From contig NC_079498.1 in assembly GCF_030052815.1 (NCBI RefSeq), positions 69,178,992 through 69,242,991 of the forward strand: DNA of 64,000 nt, given 5' to 3'. The notes below the pieces were generated by a model, which was not told where the DNA came from, did not search any database, and saw only the letters and a program-made list of their open reading frames with translations. The position numbers and the translations under genes are program-made. This document shows, in pieces, positions 58,161-64,000 of this stretch; the first letter of the stretch is position 1; each line of letters starts with the position of its first letter. Source of the DNA: Hevea brasiliensis (lineage: Eukaryota > Streptophyta > Magnoliopsida > Malpighiales > Euphorbiaceae).

Positions 58161-58394
58161 ATTCTTCTCCTCTAATTGAAAATTTTGTCCTTGAAATTTA
58201 TTAGATTCATATAACTGATATCGTTATCTCATAATTCTATTCACTTTCCCATCAATATTTTCTTTTGCGTTTATTATTTCTACTCATGAAAGTCTATTAT
58301 TCATTAGTTCTCTGATTTCTCATACTGGAATCCTTACTAGTCCTTTAGTCTCTTTTACCAATTCCAGCTCTGTTAAATTACCCTTTGTCTAGGT

Positions 58395-58770
58395 ATTCTA
58401 CATTTATCTCATACAAGACCTTATACCTTGGTATCTTCATGCTTATTTAATAAATATCACTATACACAAACTCCATCAATGGAAGGTATCTATTCTTGCT
58501 TCCAGAGGGAATAGCACTACAACTTCTAAATATATTTTCAAATACCTAAATCATTCTTTTCTAACAAAAATATCAAAATAATTATAAGACTCTATATTAA
58601 TGTGTAGATAACTTTACCCAACTCAGTTCAACGTACTGGTGTTCTGCACTTTTTCCCTTACAGTGTTTCATAGGGTGCCGTTTGTATGCTAGCTTAACAC
58701 TTATTATTGTACACAAATTCTGTTAGTGGGAGGTATCTATCCCATCTCCCCTCAGATTCTATTACATTTT
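58395..58770 (-). pseudogene. Two integrase-like fragments in Gypsy-E
   Basis: On the minus strand, 58620-58770 gives RWDRYLPLTEFVYNN and then, after a stop, ASIQTAPYETL and KKCRTPV. This is the region around FAYNNSYQSS...YGRKCRTP of Gypsy-Y and B. At 58395-58520 a more decayed copy reads RYLPLMEFVYSD and ISMKIPRYKVLYE. Two copies of the same small domain piece lie in tandem, both with stops. Confidence 0.6.
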
Positions 58771-59364
58771 ACAGGTTATTATTATCATTTCACAGGTTAT
58801 TATTATCATTTCATTTCATTGTTTACAGAAACTCAATGAGTTTCGGAATTTACCTGAATTACTTATTTCGACTGTCCATCCGTCTAAGCATGATAAGTCG
58901 TACTGATATCTCTAAACTTATAGCAATTACTGTGATATAGGTAGTTCACATTATTGTAACCGAGTTACTGACTCCAGCTACCTTACAAGTGTAGTCTTTC
59001 GATAGGCTAGTTCTGAAGTTTTAAATTTCTGACTAAAATTTTCACCTTTATTTCCCGTAATAGTATTCTATTTAGGCGTAACTGTATCAATTTTTAGATT
59101 ACTTACAAATATTCTTATTTTATTTCACCACGAGGAAGCACGTAGCTCTACACAATAATCCCGTGTCGATACTGTAATCTACAGCTTACAATACAAACAT
59201 CGAGAACATTATATAGTCACTATATTATAACCTCATGGACTAGGTTTTCTAACATCTTATCTGTACACTTATTTCCTTCTCTGTCTTTTAAAGTCATATC
59301 AGTAGTCTCTTCATGTAATTATTTAAATTTAAAACTCATTACTTATATTTATGCCCAAGTAACT

Positions 59365-59553
59365 TATCAAAGCACTTGTAGGCGTTACATATTGCTGTCC
59401 CCGCAAGCTGCTTCTCTGTCTTTGGTGGCAATTAAGGGTACCTATCAAAGCACCTATAGGCGTTACGTATCGCTGTCCCTGCAAGCCCTTAGGTGGTACC
59501 TATTAGAGCACTTTGCAAGCGTTACATATCGTTGTCCCTGCAAGCCCCCTGAT
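59365..59553 (-). repeat. Three imperfect repeats in the Gypsy-E interior
   Basis: The motif GGCGTTACATAT...GCTGTCCC...GCAAGC occurs near 59380, 59458 and 59518. Spacing is about 78 and 60 bp. Confidence 0.75.
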
Positions 59554-60052
59554 ACCGATATTCATTGTCTTTTAAAATCATATCAAACATATATTGTCAA
59601 TCCATGACTATCCATATAGGCAGTACTGCTATCTGTAATCTCTAATTGGTATACCAATCGATCCATACAATATACATAAGCCTAGGTTTACTTTGAGCAA
59701 TTAAGCATTATTAATTGTCTAACAAAATCTTTATATCCATGTATTGTGGAAAAGGTGGGTTCCACATCACTATTTCATATGATTTAGCATGTAGTGATAA
59801 CGAAATTTCCATGTTAATGTACAGTGGAAAAGTGGGTACCACATATCTGTTTCAAGTAATTTAGTATATAGTGACTTAATAGGGATAAGCCAATAATGTT
59901 TTTCAAAAACCTTTCTTTATGTTCAATTTCGGGATCCTAACTTTGCATATCACTTTGGACAGTTTATGGCCACTGTTTGGATCCATTTGCTAAAAGGAAA
60001 TTGTTCTTTTATGTCTTGTCTTTATTTCCTAAATGACTATTTGAGCTCTGAC

Positions 60053-60297
60053 TCATAGGTTTCTCCCTCTTCTCCATTTCACATTGCCCTTGTGGGGTTG
60101 GGTTTGTACTTGGGCTTGGGCTGACAGATTATCAGCCATTTGTTGAAAGAAAGTGGCCATTTGCTGGGTCATTTGTGCAGTAATTTGTATAGGTGGGGCT
60201 GGTAAAGTAGAGCTTCCGACTTTCTGAGGGGCTGGGGCCTCACGTTGTACTTCCGCCGTCACAGACTATTCTATTGTCTTATTCTTCTTCTCCATAT
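60053..60297 (-). pseudogene. Gypsy-E gag remnant
   Basis: On the minus strand, MEKKNKTIE is followed by a stop, then VTAEVQREAPAP, PPIQITAQMTQQMATFFQQ and AQAQVQTQPHKGN, as in Gypsy-1. The sequence leaves gag homology after about 60050. The zinc knuckle found in the other two elements is absent here. Confidence 0.75.
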
Positions 60298-60463
60298 CTT
60301 TTCACAGGATTTTCTATTTCCTGTATAACCAACACAAGGAGATTTCTCTCCATTAGTTCATATTTATGATGTAAATGTACTATATGTATCAAACATTTGA
60401 GCAGTTGTATTTACCGATAAAAGGTTTTCAAATTCACAGTTCAAAATTTACTTTCAAACCATT

Positions 60464-60475
60464 GCTTTGATACCA
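60464..60475 (-). other. Gypsy-E primer binding site (one change)
   Basis: Minus-strand TGGTATCAAAGC, a one-base variant of the usual site, 7 nt after the 5' LTR end. Confidence 0.8.
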
Positions 60476-60482
60476 CTAAACA

Positions 60483-63400
60483 TGTCACACCCTATTCCTC
60501 CATAAAATGTAACATGATCCCATAGTACACCTAATGAATTACTGCACTTCGCCTACTAGTAACCCATTAAATATACTACAAGGGATTTTAACTCAACTTT
60601 CGTGAAATTTAAATCATTGATTAAAATCTGGTGTTATAAATTTTTTTTTTTTTCAAAATTTCAGCGGAGTGCCGGCTGTATTTTGAGAAAACAGTTCTTC
60701 AAACCTGAAAAGGAAAACACTCCCAATATGTTTTCTCAAATACAACTCAAATAAACTTCATTTCATCTCATAATTCAATCTCAGTATTCAAATCATTTCA
60801 TTTTGAAACCAACTTCATCATAAAAGAAACATTTCATTGATTACAAGACTCAAAAATTAATATTACAAAACTATACAGGTAAATGAAATCTCAAATTTAT
60901 ATTATAATAATTTACATTTAATTACATACCAAATATTTTATAAGAGTTTTTATATAATTTCTCAAATAATTTACATACATATATTTACATGCATACATCA
61001 AAACCTATGTACATGGGTATACCTATGATATACCTGGAGCTGATTTGAATGTGTCTTCAAAGAAGCTTACTCAACTGCTCTATGCTCTTTTCACCTGCGA
61101 CAGCATACAAAGCTATCGCTGAGTGGTGAACTCAGTGGTGCACAACTATAATTTAAAATCTAATACCATATATATGTTGACAAAATTATAACAAATAATT
61201 TGGAAATCTTGAACATCATAAAAATTCCAAAGGTCAAAATAATCGTTGCTAATAATATAATCATTTGTTAAAATAACGTTGATCAAGAATTTCAATTTGT
61301 CAAATCACAATTGAATAATTAAAATAATTCCAGCAATTTATGGAAATAAATATTAATTTTAATAAAATCAAGTATGCATATATCCCATTTGAAATCAAAA
61401 TTCTTTACTATTCAAAAACCATTCTTTATATCATTAACTATGCAAGACTAATCCGCAAGGGCCATCTTTAGGGTGGTTCTAACTCCCTATGGTCAGGGAG
61501 GTCGAATCGGATTTTAACTCGTTATGGTCGGGGAGGTTGAATCATCGTGCACAGTACACACCACAATAATGAAACTTCTGAGAGGGCCATAACAAATAAA
61601 AACTTAGATCTAACCTCTAATAAGAGGAGAATCTAAGCCTGTGCACCTACCATGGAAATCAAAACAAAGCTAACTCCATTGTCTCTTCAACAAATGAGAG
61701 AGACGGGTAATAACCTAGTGAAGCATCTATAGTGAGATATAAAACAATATCATAATCTCTTTGTCCTTTTTGTGAGCATAAATCACAACACAATTCAATT
61801 CAATGTCAATTCCAATATCTAATAATTTTATGCTCATCACAATTCAAAACATATTTTATCACAATTTTTCCAAAACTAATTTATTCAATCCATAACAATG
61901 CTCAATAATTATTGAAATACCATTTTACAAAGCTAAATTCATACATACTATAACAATTTCAATAATCATTGAATTAAATCCAATACTTGATAAACATAAT
62001 ACATAAGGAAAATACGTCATTTAGTCATATGAAATTTTCAAAACAAAATCAGTTAAAAACTAGTTCTGCACAAACCTCTGATGAGTCGCCTCTTGGCCTT
62101 GACTCAGTGGGTCTTTTCCTTTCCCATTGTCTTTTCTAACTGAAACACACATTTAAATTGTTTCTAATAATAAGGTTCAATAATTAAATTTTATTAATAC
62201 TATTCCTTTCATTAATTACCTATAATGTTGACCTTTAATGCACACTAGGTGAATTAGCTTTAATGTCACTAATATGTTCCATTTTTCATTGCTCACATGT
62301 TGATATATGTTGTCAATTTCATTTCAAAGCTTATTGCATTTTATTATAATTATTCAAATTTTATGGCCAATGTTTACTGTCTATTGGATCAAACTACAGT
62401 GTAAATTTAACAGATTTCTCTTCATTAAATTGTTTCTCATTGTGTCTTCTTTAATTTCCTTTTTGAATCATGTCATTTGGATTTGTATAACTCAAGTTAT
62501 GGTCAATTGACCATAACTAGGTCAATTCTGAATTTTGGTTCCCTTTACTAGACAGTTTTAGTATTACACTTTGCCAATTTTATTTGAGTAGGTTGCTGCC
62601 ATGTTTAGGTCTATTACTCTTCATAGGATATGTTACCCTATGTCTTATGGTCACTAAGAATTCTTTTATTGTAATTTTTCAAGTCTTTTAGAGTTACTTA
62701 TGGTCAAGTTATTGGACTGGACTCAATGGTCTTGTAGTGACAGGATGTTCAACTAGGGCAGTAGCTTCGACCCAATATTTGAGCTTCTTACATTCATAAG
62801 GTGAGAGAGAGGTCTGAAACAAACTTGAAGGTCTATTTCTTAGCTTTCTAGAATGGTATGGCTCATTTTGTTTGAAGACTTCTAGTGGGAGATATACTTA
62901 AAACACTTTGCTGGAGTTAATGGTCAATTGAACCATTTCCAGATTTGGTATGCCAATTTAATCAAGTTAATTGACCTAGTTTCCTTGATTTTTAGGTTTT
63001 GGTCAAATTACCAATATTGTAGATCTATGTCTTATTGAAATTTTGGGACTGATTTGATATTATTTGGAGTTCTATGGACCAAGTTATGGTCATTTTACTA
63101 ATGGTGGTCAAGTTGCACTTATATTGCAAAGTTTAGGTCATTTTTAGGTCAAAGTCAATTCGGCCAGTTTTTGTAACCCAACTTGTGCAAGCATTTTGAC
63201 TTGGTTCTGGTCATTTCTGGGCTTTGATGTCTTCATAAGAGTTGTAGCTCTATGTCTACGCTTTGCATGGTATAAATTTCAGGTCATTTGGACCTGTTTT
63301 GAGTGAGTTATGGCCAAAATACTGACTGCTGTTCAAATGGTCAATTTTCATGTTTGCAAAGTCACCAATTCAGATTTGGTCAATTTTTTTATGTCACTTC

Positions 63401-64000
63401 TAGGCAAAATTTGGGCAACACTTCTACATGAAAGTTGGCCTATTTTATGTCTAGTTTCACCTCCAATTGTCCTCATACCAATTGGAGTCACAACTTTACA
63501 CTTATAACCTAATTTATTCACTGCCAACAATCATAACCTGCATAAGAGAATTTACACTCCCAATTTGGTAATCCTTCTCCTCCCAATGCTTTGATATTCA
63601 TTCTTGGCACTTCTATATTTATTCAACACAATTCCAGCAAAGTAAATTGGGCAGAAAACTCAAGATTTCAACGTACACAATACTCCATTAACATTCAACA
63701 TGTAAGCTAACCCAAATTCAATATACATACTTACCAAATTGTCACATACACTTCCATAACAAATACACACATACTGCCCCCAATTCAACTCTATCATATT
63801 TCATGAATAATTTTCATCAATTCACATACAAATTCAAGGGTCTACAAGCTGCCAACCATGGTAGTTTACTAAGGTATTCAATTCCCTTTTTAAACACCTA
63901 ATTTCAAGCACTAACATATATATACATGGGCATTAACTTGCTACACTTCAATTTGAGTTAATCAACCTTAATTCTCATCTATTTGAGGTAAGAAACAAAC
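60483..64000 (-). repeat. Gypsy-E 5' LTR, runs off the window
   Basis: It ends (minus strand) GTGTGACA at 60483. Collinear, in order, with 32124-33164, 42222-42457 and 44949-47250. The remaining 1 kb with the LTR start is beyond 64000. Confidence 0.9.
61097..61135 (-). other. Conserved tandem hairpin of the LTR, copy 9
   Basis: Plus-strand arms GCGACAGC (61097-61104) / GCTATCGC (61112-61119) and CTGAGT (61119-61124) / ACTCAG (61130-61135). The first-stem arms are perfect here, unlike in its partner LTR copy at 32739-32778. Confidence 0.75.

Larger units (their letters stand above)
58161..60482 (-). repeat. Gypsy-E internal region, mostly non-coding
   Basis: From the right it holds a gag remnant (60053-60297), unrecognised sequence, imperfect tandem repeats (59365-59553), a stretch matching Gypsy-1 2841-2930 (59130-59225), two integrase-like fragments (58395-58520 and 58620-58770), and the polypurine tract with pre-PPT palindrome (58161-58205). 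No protease, RT or RNase H is seen. The element must have used proteins from others. Confidence 0.75.
32124..64000 (-). mobile_element. Gypsy-E: long-LTR gypsy element hosting three other insertions (5' LTR runs off the window)
   Basis: Minus-strand element. Its 3' LTR is in four pieces: 57164-58160, 44949-47250, 42222-42457 and 32124-33164. Each piece is collinear with the 5' LTR at 60483-64000+, and the joins are at target duplications. The internal region 58161-60482 is only 2.3 kb and mostly non-coding. The pieces of the 3' LTR sum to about 4.56 kb. It lies 50 bp upstream of the MULE transposase start codon. Confidence 0.85.

Overview
This window is plant nuclear DNA from a dicot. The vacuolar iron transporter-like gene, the GeBP-like pseudogene, the Cassandra TRIM, chromodomain Ty3/gypsy (Tekay/Del-like) elements and a MuDR-type MULE all fit a woody dicot. 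A Euphorbiaceae species such as rubber tree is my best guess, but that is an impression and not proven. Only one intact host gene is visible. Almost everything else is transposable elements nested inside each other.

Layout. 1-7352: a Ty3/gypsy element on + (Gypsy-1), cut by the left window edge, with a degraded internal region and a 3.86-kb 3' LTR. 7353-14061: the only host-like stretch. It holds a GeBP-like pseudogene (7695-8320), a broken partial copy of the VIT-like gene with its promoter (9722-10416), the intact VIT-like gene (11442-12113), and AT-rich spacer with a (TA)n microsatellite. From about 14062 to the right edge I infer one large MuDR-like MULE that has been split repeatedly. 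Its left part carries a + strand gene for a GRF zinc-finger protein with a membrane segment, interrupted after codon 5 by a 3800-bp solo LTR with a TTTTG target duplication. Its transposase gene lies convergently on the - strand (32075 to 29959, then 20108 to 19341), split by a nearly complete gypsy element (Gypsy-B, 20109-29958). Upstream of the transposase start sits Gypsy-E on - (32124 to beyond 64000).

Gypsy-E's long 3' LTR (about 4.56 kb when its pieces are summed) has itself taken three insertions: a rearranged gypsy block (33165-42221, flanked by CTCCC), a composite of Cassandra TRIM + U6 snRNA fragment + gypsy LTR (42458-44948), and a 9.9-kb Ty1/copia element (47251-57163, flanked by TGCCAAA). 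All pol genes carry stops or frameshifts, so none looks autonomous now.

Best candidates for something undescribed: (1) a pair of adjacent short hairpins present in nine LTR copies from several LTR families, with compensatory base changes that keep the stems while the sequence changes; (2) a second conserved inverted-repeat pair in the LTR middle; (3) an array of about seven short hairpins in the copia leader with constant stems and variable 3-nt loops; (4) a MULE that appears to pair its transposase with a convergent GRF zinc-finger/membrane gene; (5) a rearranged short internal domain shared by three gypsy elements with different LTRs; (6) a U6 snRNA fragment fused to a 5S-bearing Cassandra element.
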